Shown piece by piece: positions 51,676 through 63,902 of a stretch of DNA of 64,000 nucleotides. The DNA is from Hoplostethus atlanticus (Eukaryota; Chordata; Actinopteri; Trachichthyiformes; Trachichthyidae): positions 463,501 through 527,500 of the forward strand of contig JAXDDX010000051.1 of the NCBI GenBank assembly GCA_034670405.1. Direction: 5' to 3'. Each line of letters starts with the position of its first letter. Within the stretch, counting starts at the first letter, position 1. Below the pieces are notes generated by a model, which made no database searches, was not told the origin of the DNA, and saw nothing but the letters and a program-made list of their open reading frames with translations. The translations under genes were made by a program, and so were the position numbers.

Positions 51676-52419
51676 ATGGAGAGGGAGGTCATGTTTTACC
51701 CAAAGTGGCACAGTGTGCTTTGGATTTTGCTTTTGATAATGCTGTCTTTATTTGATGTCGCCAAACCAGAGATAACTTGCAGGTCATGCCAGCCTGGGAA
51801 TAAGTGGCGTGCACAGGAATTACTGCTGAAAACGGACACAAGTGAATTCGCAACAGGGTTTGAAGGGGAAGTTTTGGGTAATGGAGACAGGGCAGGGAGA
51901 TTCAATCCTGCAAGTGCTGAAACTCGGCAGCTTGAATGCGCAGCCGGGTCCGCTGAACGCGTTCAGGACCGAGCGGAATACATCCAGCCAAGGCAAAAAC
52001 GGAATACCGACCGGCCACGTTCAAAAGAGGGAACTTCCGTGGGTGAGAGCGAGTTTCCACCGCGCAACATGAAAGTTTCCGATGTCAAAATTAGCGGCCA
52101 GCTGAAAACAGGTGTCGGGAAAGCTGGCCCAGGACCATCTGCAATCGAGTACATAAAGCGAACGAGAAGGAACAGTGCTGACTGGGGTGATAATAAAGTA
52201 AAGTCCCCCGGTGTAGCGCACAGTCAAGACCCGGCAGAGGGCATCACCTCACCGGCTGGACGCAGAGTGACGCGCTCTGAATTACGCTGGAGCGGCGAGG
52301 ACCGAAGAGCGGCCGGTTCAAGGCAGGAGGAGCTCAAACTCACCAGTTCAACCTTCGCCTTGACCGGGGATTCGTCTCACAACCAGGCTATGGTGCACTG
52401 GTCTGGGCAGAATAGCAGC
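51676..52419 (+). CDS. sorcs3: SorCS-family VPS10 sorting receptor, first coding exon (probably SorCS3)
   Basis: SorCS proteins are single-pass neuronal sorting receptors of the VPS10P family. This exon gives 248 residues. Residues 12-29 are a hydrophobic signal peptide core (WILLLIMLSL). RQKR (106-109) and RTRR (162-165) are furin-type sites, the second where SorCS propeptides are normally cut. The exon ends with FALTGDSSHNQAMVHWSG then QNSS, the highly conserved start of the VPS10 beta-propeller. It stops in phase 0 at a GTAAGT donor (52420-52425), the boundary I recall for SorCS first exons. The ATG at 51676 has G at -3 and G at +4, a good context. The same frame is open upstream to an ATG at 51481, adding 65 residues, but that ATG has C at both positions. 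SorCS3 is favoured by the ME start, EIT just after the signal peptide and length; LTS-TF near the end is more like SorCS1. Remaining exons lie outside the window. Confidence 0.88.
51901..52320. promoter_or_regulatory. CpG-dense core of the SorCS first exon
   Basis: A hand count gives about 35 CpG dinucleotides in 420 bases, far above the CpG-poor flanks. CpG-rich first exons usually mark constitutively unmethylated promoters of vertebrate genes. This supports the exon being a genuine 5' exon rather than a retrocopy. Confidence 0.6.
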
Positions 52420-52549
52420 GTAAGTGATTTATTATGTACGCTTTAAGCACCATTTGGCCATATGCGCGCGTCCACAGCTGCCTATCAGTGGAGAGAAAAA
52501 TGCGCTGATGTTGGCCATCAGTTTGGCACACCACCCTCAAGTGAATGAG

Positions 52550-52566
52550 CGTGCGTGCGTGCGTGC

Positions 52567-52610
<44 letters not shown>
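52550..52610. repeat. Compound (GCGT)n(GT)n(GA)n microsatellite
   Basis: About four GCGT units (52550-52567), then about 12 GT units (to 52589), then about 11 GA units (to 52610). It starts 131 bases downstream of the SorCS splice donor. Confidence 0.97.
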
Positions 52611-52611
<1 letters not shown>

Positions 52612-53040
52612 GGAAGGTGGAAACCGTAGTTACCTCAATGTAATCGCCATGCGTCTCTCTTAATTGATCAGCTATTTGTACTTTTTGTATATTCTTTGAT
52701 AGTTTTTTTTTTTAAAGAAATTAAGACTACATACTTAGGCTATTTGGATGATATATGGTATTCATATTGCACCTACACGATGATTTCTTTGTAAGGGAAA
52801 AGGTAAACCAAAGGATTAATTAACATACAGTATATCATCCACAAAATCCAAAACACATACTCACTCTAGTATAAACAAAAAACTCACAAATACTTAAAAC
52901 AATGTCCATGAGGGCATAAGTGTTAATTTGTTTAGTTACTCTGGTCTGGTATTACTGGCTTTTATTCTTTTAACTCCAGTCTGTGACACCCAGGAAGAGA
53001 GGGAGAATGTGACTCCAATGGATTCATGGTGGTTATGGGG

Positions 53041-53560
53041 CTTTAGCTCAGGAGCTTCCTCAGGTTGAGCAGACAGATTGATGTGGGGATAAAGCTATTC
53101 CTGTTGAGCACGATGTATCTCTGACCAGAGGGCAGGATTTTCAAGTAACACTGCAGGTTGTGGGAGAGGGTGAGCAATTTCAGCTGCCTCCTCCCTTTCT
53201 TGAGCCAGCTTTCATGAGCCATAGGCCTCCACTACTGCCTCCAGAGTGTTGAGCCGAGGGCGACCGCGGCTTGCTTGTTGGCCTTAGAGCCGTCCGTATC
53301 ATGCCGGGAATGAGAAAGCAAGGGTGCTCTCAGGGTGTCTCAGGATGGAGGTGGCCTTTTCTAGGTACCCCAGCCTCTAGAGGCTAGAGCAGGTAAGTAA
53401 GTTGCTGAATAATTTCCTCAGTGTTCTCGTTCACCCCTGAGGCTGCTGTTGAGAATAGTCCCAACCACCTGAAACTGCTAATCCTCATAACTTGCAGCTG
53501 TTACACAGGGTCAACGTTCTCTCTGAAGTCCACGGGGAGATTATTTTCTCTCCTTGCAGC
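53041..53560 (-). mobile_element. LINE (L2/CR1-like) ORF2 C-terminal fragment
   Basis: On the minus strand, 53059-53136 encodes LPSGQRYIVLNRNSFIPTSI followed by CLLNLR. This matches the C-terminal 'LPSGRRYR...NSFIPSAISLLN' motif of fish LINE ORF2 proteins. Upstream minus-strand sequence (to about 53560, with 'GTGGACTTCAGAGAGAACGT') contains the 'VDFR'-type segment seen earlier in such proteins. It is riddled with stops and frameshifts. It lies antisense to the SorCS transcript. Confidence 0.6.
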
Positions 53561-56427
53561 TGTAATGGAATGTCACTACCTCTAATACCTCTATTTTGTA
53601 GTGGGCAGTGCTGTTGGATGTATCAATCTGCACAGGGTCATCCATTGTTTAATCATCAGTAGACAGTATCCATTTTCACACTTGTTTGACCAGCTGCCTT
53701 CATGCAGAATTTTTTGTTCTTAACTTAATATTGCATATGAATTAATACTGCTGTAGGAGTAAAAGGAGAAAAGTGTGAATGGTCTAGCTTTGTACTGTGT
53801 TGAATGTAAGAGTAAAGAATAATACAAATTTCTAGATTAGCACTGCATTGGTTTAAACCTTGTTTAACATGGATTCAAAATTGAAGGCGATACATGAAAT
53901 GATCTTTTTTCTCAACATCTGCAGTCCTGAACAAAGCCCCTACATTTGTCTCCAAACTTTGCTCCTATGAGTCGATTCTCACTGTTCCACAACTGCACAC
54001 TTCCTTATTACACCCACGCCACTTAGCCCTGTCTGTAACAAAACCAATTACATTCAAACACATATCACCAGCTTCCATACCCTCTCTTATGCTTCCTACC
54101 GAATTTCCATCCTATGCCTCAGGTGTTTCTGTGGGCTTGAGAAATTAGCTTGCGACAAAATGTGACCTTACAGAGGAGTTGAGGCCTGGTAGCAAAAAAC
54201 CCCTGAAAATGTCAGTTTAAATCAACAGTTTAATTTTTTTTTTATTGTTATCTTTGTCTCTGTGCTGCAACCTATTTGTGATTACCCTCAAAACACAACT
54301 GTCATTACTATTTAGCAGTTTGATCTCGTGACATGACTAGATGCTGCTTGTATAACTATGAAGCAATTTGCCCCTCTTCTTCAGTTGACGTAAACAACTT
54401 AGCAGAGATGAGCAAGAATAGAGGATCCCACATTAAATATGTAGCGTTGTTGCTATAAGCAGAAACAGACGCACCATCTGAGCCGTTGTATAAATAAACT
54501 GATAAGTCGACAACCTGCCACTGCACTAAAGCGAAAAGTGGATATGGGTTGTGCTACACTGCATATTTAACCCCCAGGGCATTTACATGGTCTGTTTCTT
54601 AATGATCCCATATGTTTGGATGCCTGTATGCCAGATTGGAATGAAGGTTATCGTAATGGCTCTTGAAACATTGGCCATTGGTATCATGTGAGCCCCAGCC
54701 CCTCCATCCCATACAAATACAGTACATGCAGGTAAAACACACCTAAAACAAGTAAAGGTATGCACACACACTCACAAGCACACAGAGCTGACTGGACTGG
54801 ATACATACTGATTTTAGCAAATGATGATAGACTGGTATTATAACATTTAAAGAGCAGTGGAGCCATGGGATCTCTCAGCTTGGACTCGTTGTGATATGTT
54901 GAGATTCAACGAAGAACCAATGCTCCTCACTTGCAGTGTACGACAGTAAGATGTCGGTTGATGTTGATGAAGAGCATACATATGCCATTGCCCCATCGCT
55001 GAATATTCAATCCCCACATTGGGTAAAATCTTTGCCAGCAGCCGTGAGTTAATCGTGATCCAAGATATTTTACAATGTTAAACCAAGATTCAAATCTTAA
55101 CCCTCTACTAAATTTGGTTTCCTTGCCTAACCTTAAGTCACATTTTTCCCCCTAACCTTTAATCACAGGTTCTTGTGCAAAACGCAGCCAAACACGACAC
55201 TTGCCCTCCCTCTGACCTTACTATCAGCAGGGGGATTCTTTCCAACCTGTGAGTAACTGGTAGTATTAAAGTGTTGGTTGCTAACCATTCCGCCAGTGCA
55301 CCACATTTGAAACCTCGCTATAAAAACCGACAGAATTGTATGTCTTTTAATTCTGTGTAAGGGAGAGGAGTTATAGGTTATAGGAGTCGTGCAGATTCAA
55401 CTTGCCACTGATTGTTGTAAGCCCTCTATGCATTAAATCATAAGAATGAATTGGAACACGCTGATACTATGTCTGCAACTTGCCGTTTCACCTTGTCGGC
55501 ATCACACCATTTTTAGCAGCCAACTTCACAAGTCATGAAAATGGTGAGTAGGAAAAGCAGTTGATCTAACAAATACTTCTGAAATTGGACTCTGGAATTC
55601 TGACTACTGTTGGAACAGCATTGAGATGGAAAGGTTACAGGCAAAGAACAGCCTCACTGTGGGACCCGTGGCATATTGCATATATGGACATAAAACATGC
55701 ACCGGGAGAGTATTATTTACATGATTGAAATGTCAGGCATTAAGTACTTTGGCCTGTCACTCCGTCCGTGCTGGATTCAGACTGACATATTGTCAATCAG
55801 TCATAGAAGTTTACTCTTGAGATTTGATTGCTTCAAGAGATGTAGGACATGCCCCATTGGAGCATGTCTTGTTCACACCCAATTAAATGGACGTCCTCAT
55901 GTCACACTGGATAGCTACCAGCACAGCCGCACAGTTACTGACGTCGATTTGTTAACTTTCAGATGACGTCCTGATCTATACCGCTATTAAGCCTCTTTAA
56001 TGAGCTTGAACCAAACCCAGATGATTTACACTATGCAGCAGCAATATCCAACTTTCTTGTTTTGCATCTGAGGCAGCTGATTCTTTCACGTTTAACCCAA
56101 AAAATAATTAATGAAGCCTTAAGGCACCGTGATGAAACATGCCAAGAAAAAAGATAGTACCTCGTGAGTTTTTCTCACATGGAAACAGAAGTAGAGTCGA
56201 TGATAACGATTTTGTCACCAATCAATGAGGAGTTGATCACATGGTGTTATTTGAAGCATTGTGAGAAACTCACTCACTCACACCAGCTGTCTCAGTTGAC
56301 AGTCTCACGCTACCTCTCTAGGTGTTGAGGGAATCTATTTATGGTTATGTATGCATTCTTGTCGTTATGGCAACACCACATTTACCGCAAAACCCTGACT
56401 TATTTCACCAAAGTCACATCTCTGCTG

Positions 56428-56546
56428 TTACATTACAGTCCTTTAGCAGACGCTTTACAATAAGTGCATTCAACGTAGGTAGGCAAGAGAACTACTAGTC
56501 ACCAATAGGAGTACGTGCATCTCCTTCCCAAACAAGCATCTAAGAG
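56428..56546 (+). repeat. Dispersed fish repeat
   Basis: It contains 'TTACATTACAGTCCTTTAGC', a shortened 'AGACGCTTTACAATAAGTGC', and downstream 'CAAGAGAACTACTAGTCACC' and 'CATCTCCTTCCCAAACAAGC'. It belongs to the same repeat family as 50309-50425, with a deletion of the central 'TTATCCAAAGCGA' portion. Confidence 0.65.
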
Positions 56547-59145
56547 CATACATGCTGTACAGTGATATTTACTGTAGCTCACCAAGCACCCATAATTTGC
56601 CTATTTTCAAACAACTGAGTGCTGTCAATGCCACATGTAGTTGTAGCATGAGCATTAAATCGAACACATTTACAATCTGTTCATTCAAGACGGCAGAAAT
56701 CAAACAAGCAATTTAGACTAGGCATATGCTAAACTGACAGACTCACACAGCAGGGAAAAGCAGTTAAGCAAATAGACAGCACAACACTCCCTTCTATCTA
56801 TTCTGTGATCCTTTGCGAAATACAATCCGGGTTTTCTCCCCGATATTGTAAAATATATTTGGCAGTAGATACAGAAGTGGTTCTTGCCAATAAAGCATAC
56901 TGAATTGAATGTAGCCTGATCCAAGATTAAATTATTTTTTCAATCATGTAGGCTTCAATGTACGACCTACAAACATCTGTTAGTAGTATTTCAGCCAAAC
57001 ACATTTTTGAGTAGAGTGACAGAAATTCAAGGGGGTGAAAATGCTTACACTCCCCACCACCCAGCTTCAGTAGTGCTAATTAAAAACTACCAGGCAAGGG
57101 ATACAATACAATACTGTTTCAAATCAAATCAAGCACTTCTGAACCTACAATCTCTGTGACATGTAATGACACTATGTTGAGCACTCTCTTCCAGGCACAC
57201 TAATCAAATTGTAAATCAAAAAACATCTGTATTCCACAGATTTAATTATAGTCTAGGTAGAGCACATGAAATTGAATTAAGAGTTTTATTACCAAATATC
57301 TCATCAATCTCATCTTTTTTTCTTCTTTTTTATCCTCTTGTTGGTCTTAAAACAGTGAGCACATTTTTATGTCTTTTTTTATTCCTTCTCTCTATCCACC
57401 TAAGTGCCAGATTTTTGAATGGAGTTTGGGATGATGTTCTCTGCATACAAGAGAATGGCTTTTTGACATAACAGGGCAGTATAAGCCCAGAGCAGGCCTA
57501 TTGTACTTTTGCCTTTTGTCCATGCTGTAAATGGGTCCGTCAGTAGTGAAATGTCAAAGCTAATTTCATATTTGGAACAATCAGAAAAAAAACATAGCAA
57601 ATTAGAATTTATCCATTTTCAGTGGCAGTAAAATACTAAATATTGTTAAAACCATTCAAATCACTTCATATGCATGTTACAATTGTGGATTATTTATTGA
57701 AGACAAAGTAACATTTTATTTATTACATTACAAATGTAATACGCTCTGTAATATTTTCAAACAGCTGAACTATTTCACAGTGAGAAATAAATTCAGCACT
57801 TCTACACATCTTAGAAACAAAGAGGGATATTTCCACCTTGGCATCTTCCAGTGCTTTGTACTAGTTGAGAGAAGACTTTCTGGGCAATCTGCGCATATGC
57901 AGCAGCGATTCCTGTGGCATTCTGTACCTGTTCTACCATTATTGAGGGGACAATACTATCTATCAGCTACTATCTCTATTCAAACTTTGTGTCCATTTTG
58001 TATCAAGGCTGGTGTAATTTATCAGGCTAGGTAGCTAGTGTTGTTCCACTCGGTCATGCTTGTTTGTTCATAATAGCATAACCCATTCTGGTCTTGCTGA
58101 GGACTCTTATCCCTCTGTTGGAGGTAATTCAAAACCTCGGTCAATGGCTACATTTAAACTTGTCATTTGAATGCAATGTTTGAGATCAAATTACAAAGAT
58201 TGCATTTTATGATATTACATCCCTAGACATCCACCCCACTTTTCCCTTCTCCTCTCTTCACTCTGCTCATATGCGCCTTGTGGCTCGATTATATCCAGAC
58301 GATGTAAAACTGTACATCCTGGTGTGAACAGATGATAAAAAAAAAAAGACAACAACTGTAAGCGAAGCCGTTGTGTGTGGTAACTGATCCTTCGGGTACG
58401 TGCTGGGAGTGATCAGGTAGGCGGACGCTGTAACGCTCCACTAAGCAAGGTTTACTTGCCGTCAAGATGCATATGCCCATAAACAAACCACGTTACCATT
58501 TCCTCCCTCTTCCTTGAAGCAACATTCTCATATGAAATACTCACAATAAGTCATTATTTCCTTTAGTCAGAAAAACCTCTGTTTCTGGAGTAGACAGTAT
58601 CTTCCAGGCTGTAGTCTAGACAAAGAAAATATACTTTGTGAGAAATATATATCTGAGCACTGTAATCCAAGCCTGTGAAGCCTCAGGAACGCACACTTCA
58701 TTTCAGTAAGTGCCCTTAGGTGCCCCTGAGAGTCCTCCTTGCTCCTGCTCCCACCGTTCTCTCTCTCACTCTCCCTCTCTCACCTTATTAACTTCCCTTT
58801 CAATCGTACAATGTTATGATATCCTCTTTGTGTTTTTGATGGCTCAGTCAATTTGTGGCCTTGTGGACTTAGTAAATGGAAACCCCCACCTTTCAATTTC
58901 AAGTTTGATCACTGTAATTTAGCTTTTTTTCTGGATATATGTTTTGGCATTTGGCTATTTTAGCAATAGCATTTACAGATACATTTTTATTTGAATCACT
59001 TTTTTCTAACTTACGTTAATCACTGAGTATTTTTTCTGTAAGTATTACATGTTGAAATTTAATCTATGGAGTACCTTTTATGTTTGTAAATGTGGTCTAG
59101 GCACTCATTGCCTCATTTTGGTGCTTGTCATACAGTCCTGTTGGC

Positions 59146-59146
<1 letters not shown>

Positions 59147-59176
<30 letters not shown>
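59147..59176. repeat. (TA)n microsatellite at hAT insertion site
   Basis: About 15 TA units abut the left end of the hAT element. TA-rich DNA continues on the other side of the element (60075-60090). Confidence 0.95.
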
Positions 59177-59180
<4 letters not shown>

Positions 59181-60074
59181 TAGGGCTGTCAAAGTTAACA
59201 CGATAATAACGCGTTAACGCAAATCAGTTTTAATGGCACAATTTTTTTGACGCATTAACACAGGTACGGCGGAGCACCACTACCCGCGTCGTGTTGTGTT
59301 GCCATCAGCGTCACGGCAATTTGCTGTTTTACCTGCTCCACATAGCGTGTTGTTTTGACTTTGAGAAGGAGAGGGGAACAGAGGGGAAGGCTTCTCTGCA
59401 TAAGTCGGACGGCAACTAGCAAGCAATGGATAAAGAAAAAGGTATTTTGAATGGCAAGTTCAGCTACAAATCCCTGCCAGGTCTTGTCGACAAGACCAAA
59501 GTTATTTGCAGTTACTGTCGATGTGAATTGAGTTACCACCGGAGTACATCTAGTCTTAAATACCATTTCCTATCCAAGCACACAGCTAATGCAGACAGCC
59601 CCGTTAGCCCCGAAACATCTAGCTTGCGGCAGACCACGCTTGATAGGGTGTGAGAGAAACCCATGGACAAACCTACAAGCAGCATATTAGTAAATGCTTG
59701 ACCTGTGTGGTCCCTGGATTGTTTCAGTCCGTTGTTTTGTGTTAAAAAAAGGTTGGACATGCTACATTGTGTGAGATACTTACTTAGTCATATTACTAAT
59801 GTCAAATTTAGCCATGTTATGATTTGAGCATATTTTTTATGCTAAATGCAGTACCTGTGAGGGTTTCTGGACAATATTTTTTTTGTGTTGTTAATTGATT
59901 TCCAATAATAAATATACATACATTTGCATAAAGCAAGCATATTTTGTCCACCCCCATGTTGATAAGAGTATTAAAAACTTGAAAAATGTCCCTTCAAGCT
60001 AAATTTTGAACAGATAAAAAAATTGCGATTAATTTGTCATTAACTATGGACAATCATGCGATTAATCAGCCCTA
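59181..60074 (+). mobile_element. Internally deleted hAT element with BED-finger ORF
   Basis: The left end is TAGGGCTGTCAAAGTTAACA and the right end is CAGCCCTA, its inverted 8-bp match. Subterminal sequence is rich in GCGTTAACGC and GCGATTAAT motifs on both sides, as in an abundant fish hAT family. The element is 894 bp, far shorter than an autonomous copy. It keeps the exon encoding the N-terminal BED zinc finger but no catalytic or dimerisation region. It sits in TA-repeat DNA, so an 8-bp target duplication cannot be distinguished. Confidence 0.8.
59426..59655 (+). pseudogene. hAT transposase N-terminal BED zinc finger remnant
   Basis: The 75-residue ORF contains a BED-type zinc finger. 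Cysteines C28 and C31 (CSYC) pair with histidines H47 and H52 (HFLSKH), followed by the familiar ETSSLRQTTLDRV linker of ZBED-like hAT transposases. The BED finger binds transposon DNA. The frame ends at a TGA after DRV. The stop overlaps a possible splice donor (AGG then GTGTGAG), so the finger may have been a separate exon. The rest of the transposase is absent. Confidence 0.75.
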
Positions 60075-60145
60075 ATATATATATAAATATATATAATATA
60101 ACCAATAACCAATACAGCACAGCAATATACAGTGCTATATATACA

Positions 60146-60166
60146 GTATATATATATATATATACA

Positions 60167-60210
<44 letters not shown>
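60146..60210. repeat. (TA)n followed by (CA)n microsatellite
   Basis: About nine TA units lead into about 20 CA units. More TA repeats follow at 60213-60224 and 60493-60510. Confidence 0.97.
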
Positions 60211-60211
<1 letters not shown>

Positions 60212-62384
60212 TTATATATATATATGATGTTTCTTCACAAAAAAAATCAGTATTTTCTGGTTTGGCTGGTGGCACTTTCAAAAACCCCACTGCCCTGTGA
60301 TTGACACTTTGATGTGAATGATGGTGATTGAGGCGACAGTTGTGTGGGAGAGAGGTGTGCTGAGCAGGGGCACACTATTAGGGGAGTATTCAAGCATGGC
60401 ATAGAGGCCAAGCTTCAAGGTAGAACACAGTCAGAGATCAAATTTTGTCTGGAAATTTATGGCAGTTAGGGCAGTCCCCATGAGTTCTACATTATATATA
60501 TATATATATAGACTGTATTAAGGAAGAGCTAGTCTGGAGTGTATCTGAAAACATAGAATAGACTTTGAAATGTAAGAAAAAGTCACCAGTATGCAGTTCA
60601 TGGAGATACACCTGATCAAAATGACTGCTGGGTGTTCACATATGGGTTTGAACTGAATGTGTCACACAAATCACAGACGTTCTGAGCTGTCAGTGGATAT
60701 GTTTTAAATCTTATCAGATATCCTTAAATAACTTCCTGATGACTGAATTATTTCACCAGCCATGAATAATATTCCACACCTTTCTTCCACCTGTATTGGG
60801 GAGTCTTGTTTTGAAAGTTTGGCATGGAAAGTGATCAGAAAAGTATGCACATTCAGGATGTTTTATATTCATTATCATTTATCATTTTACCTACCAATAG
60901 GTACCTACTAATAGGTTTATTATCTATTGGAAAAACAATTGGAAAAGAAAACAAAAATCTATGGTAGCCTAGGCTGCCATTAATGGCTCTGTTTTTGTAA
61001 ATCGATGGCGTACGGTGCGAGCACATAGAGTGTGGCGACTGATTTCTGGTCATTTAGTAGCCAGAGGCGCATGGCACACCTGTGGCGCAGTTAGAAACGG
61101 GGATGGATTAGGAGGAATACATTATCAGTAGGTGGTGAGCCTATGATCAATCAAATCACTTATTTTCCTTCCCTTACAGAGCAGCGCTCTGCGCACCACG
61201 GCACTCTAAGAATTTGGTGATGGAAAAGAACAGTCCTCTCTGCCCCAAAAGCTTTTCCCAAGAGGAAACGAACGCACATCCCCATAATCCTTCACACCAA
61301 AATTTCCCTGCGCTGCTTGATTGTCAATGACACATCATCTCCTCCCACTTAGGTTAGTTAGTTCGCCAAATTACCAAACGGGTGCAGACAGGAAACAAAT
61401 GTGTGCCCGATGGAAGTGCCACTTTGCTGGCACATGGCTCTGCCTTGTGGCGTAACAAAATAAGATCCCTAAGATACTGGATGACCAAATGGCTGAGCTA
61501 CCACAATGACTTCACCTAATGATAAGAAAGGGATAATTCCAAAAAATGTGTCTGTCAATGCACAATATGGATGCTAAGAAACCGCTGACGGAGGCAAACT
61601 TGCCGTACAGAGGGTGTCATCGCACTTGCTGTGGCACCACCATTGGACCACACATGCTATTGCACGGCCACCAGACATGACCATGCTTCAACAGAAGCAA
61701 CGTCAACTTCGTTTTTTGATGATAAGCAAGCCATGTACCATGGCCACTTGCCCAAGACCAAAAAATATGTAATGTTCATTCTATTTTTTAAATAAAAGAA
61801 AAGTGCACACCATAAACAGTGTGACTACAAGTTTAAAACCAATTTAATACCAATTTCATCCTCAAATAAGCCTGAAGAGTAAAACAACTAAAACAGAATA
61901 CAAACCAAAAAATCTAAAAACCTAGTAAAATATACATCTGCTCAACCAGGGAAAATTCTTACCAGAAAAGTAGTGCAAAGAGAAACAGCCATGGTTTTAA
62001 AACGTCTGAAACCATAGACTCAAATGCAACATTTCACCATATACCAGCGACTGAAGTTTTTCTTTGAGATGCTGTGTACATGGTGCAGTACATGGTAATG
62101 TTACCTGTAAGTCAAGGCTCTTAGAATACCTGCAAACAGTCTTTGTCTTGTCACTTACTGTTTTCTTCTTTAATTGGAAACCCAAAATGCTGCCACAGAC
62201 TTAAAACCTGACAGTGTGTCTTCAATTTGAGTTCGACCTGAGTTCATCTTGTCGCCTATCTACACAGCAGTGAGTTCAGTTGGACTAAAACTTGCTAGCC
62301 TTGTGCTCTAGTGAGTTTAAACAATGTGTTAGAGAAAAGATCATTCCGAATGTCATTTTTTTTGTAACCATGACCAAAACCATT

Positions 62385-62452
62385 ACCCTAACCTGGTGTC
62401 TTAGTTGCTTATACCTAACCTTAAACCTAACATTAACTGTAACTTTTACCTA
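62385..62452. repeat. Degenerate telomere-like CCTAAC-rich tract
   Basis: Several CCTAAC/CCTTAA-like hexamers occur in irregular spacing. A similar weak tract occurs near 55100-55160. Probably a degenerate dispersed repeat. Confidence 0.35.
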
Positions 62453-63859
62453 GGTTGTTTTAGAACATGACAATGTGGTTGGCCATGCACATATATAGTA
62501 TGAATGAAGGGTGCATAACTTTCTCATAAGATATCATGAATATTGTATTGTATGAGTACGCGTTGCAATGGTATTGACTTGTTGCGGCTGCTTCAGACAA
62601 CTTTTTTAAAACAGAACTACATGGGTTTTTAAGCTTGCATCATGGTTTCACTGACAGGTCTGCTAATGCAAGTGAAAAATACAGGGTTGGGTGTTGACAT
62701 TGTAACCTGAAGACTCCTGTTTGGTTCTAAGGTTTTAGATTTAGCAACAGAGGATGTTTTGTCAAAATTAACTGTTATTAACCTGTTATATGGTTACAGC
62801 GTATTACTTTGGAACTGGGCAGTTTTGCTGAAATGGTCAGTTGCCAGCCAGTCCGAATTCAGTAACCACTAAGGCAATAATTTAAACTTTATAAATACAT
62901 TTCTAGCAAACAGGAGTTTAAATATCTGACACTCTTTCAGCCAATATTTTCAGAGAGAGGAATAAGAAACACTGAAATGAGGCGAAATTCAAACTACAAA
63001 GGCATTGGGAAACATCTGATGGGAGTCTGGCTGCAGATTCTCAATCTCAGACAAAATGAATAAATTGCTGGTCAGGTTGTATACACATTATCTGCTTCCT
63101 TTGGAAAACCTTTCCCCTCACAGCAATTCAGATTGGCAAGGATGATTCTCACTGCTATTGGAAGACAGTCAGGAGTCTTTTTTAGGAGGGAGAAAGTCCC
63201 ATCTGATCAGGGGCAAAATTGTATGGGACATTTCTGTGGCACAAATTGAATCCATGGCAATCTGTAACCCCCAGGAATGTGACTGAAAGAGAAGACAAAA
63301 ATGCTGTTTTCAACGGAGAACCACACTGACTGAGAGAAGCAGATGAGATGGCTGGTCAAGTTAATTGACCAAGTCTGATATAACATGGAGACACAGAGTG
63401 GTTGAAATGGCCTAGAAAAGACCCCTTATGAATCGAATCAGAACAGGCACTTTCTTGAAATTGACATGTCACATAACAAATATTTTCAAAAACAAAAACA
63501 AAAACCTTTCCCTCTTCTGTGTCTCCCACACAACCCACACACTGGTTATGTGTGCAGATAAACAAAAGTAGTGATTCACAATTATTTTAATGAGATTGTG
63601 TGACATTGCTATTCATTATAATCTATACTACATTCTCCTTTACAAGTGGGACTGCTATGTGTCAAGTTATGTTCTGAGCTTTGTTTGAATTTTTAAAAAG
63701 TAGAATACTAACAATGCTATGTAGAATTTGTGCTGAAATTCATTTTTCTCTTTTTTCTTATCTTGCTGGGTAATGAAGTACACAGAATGTTTCTTTGCTT
63801 TCCATTGGGCTTTGTATGCTGCCAAGGCCCTTAAGGGATAGCAGCACTGAAGGCCATTC

Positions 63860-63861
<2 letters not shown>

Positions 63862-63901
<40 letters not shown>

Positions 63902-63902
63902 G
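63862..63902. repeat. (GT)n microsatellite
   Basis: About 20 uninterrupted GT units. Confidence 0.97.

Noticed and set aside
60165-60210. Regular repeats considered as a CRISPR-like array
   Set aside because: These and the other tandem arrays in the window are simple microsatellites without spacers, in vertebrate nuclear DNA.
61160-61210. Acceptor-like 'TTTTCCTTCCCTTACAG' followed by open sequence, considered as SorCS exon 2
   Set aside because: The sequence after the AG does not encode the expected VILILTK continuation, and no following donor with an open phase-matched frame was found.
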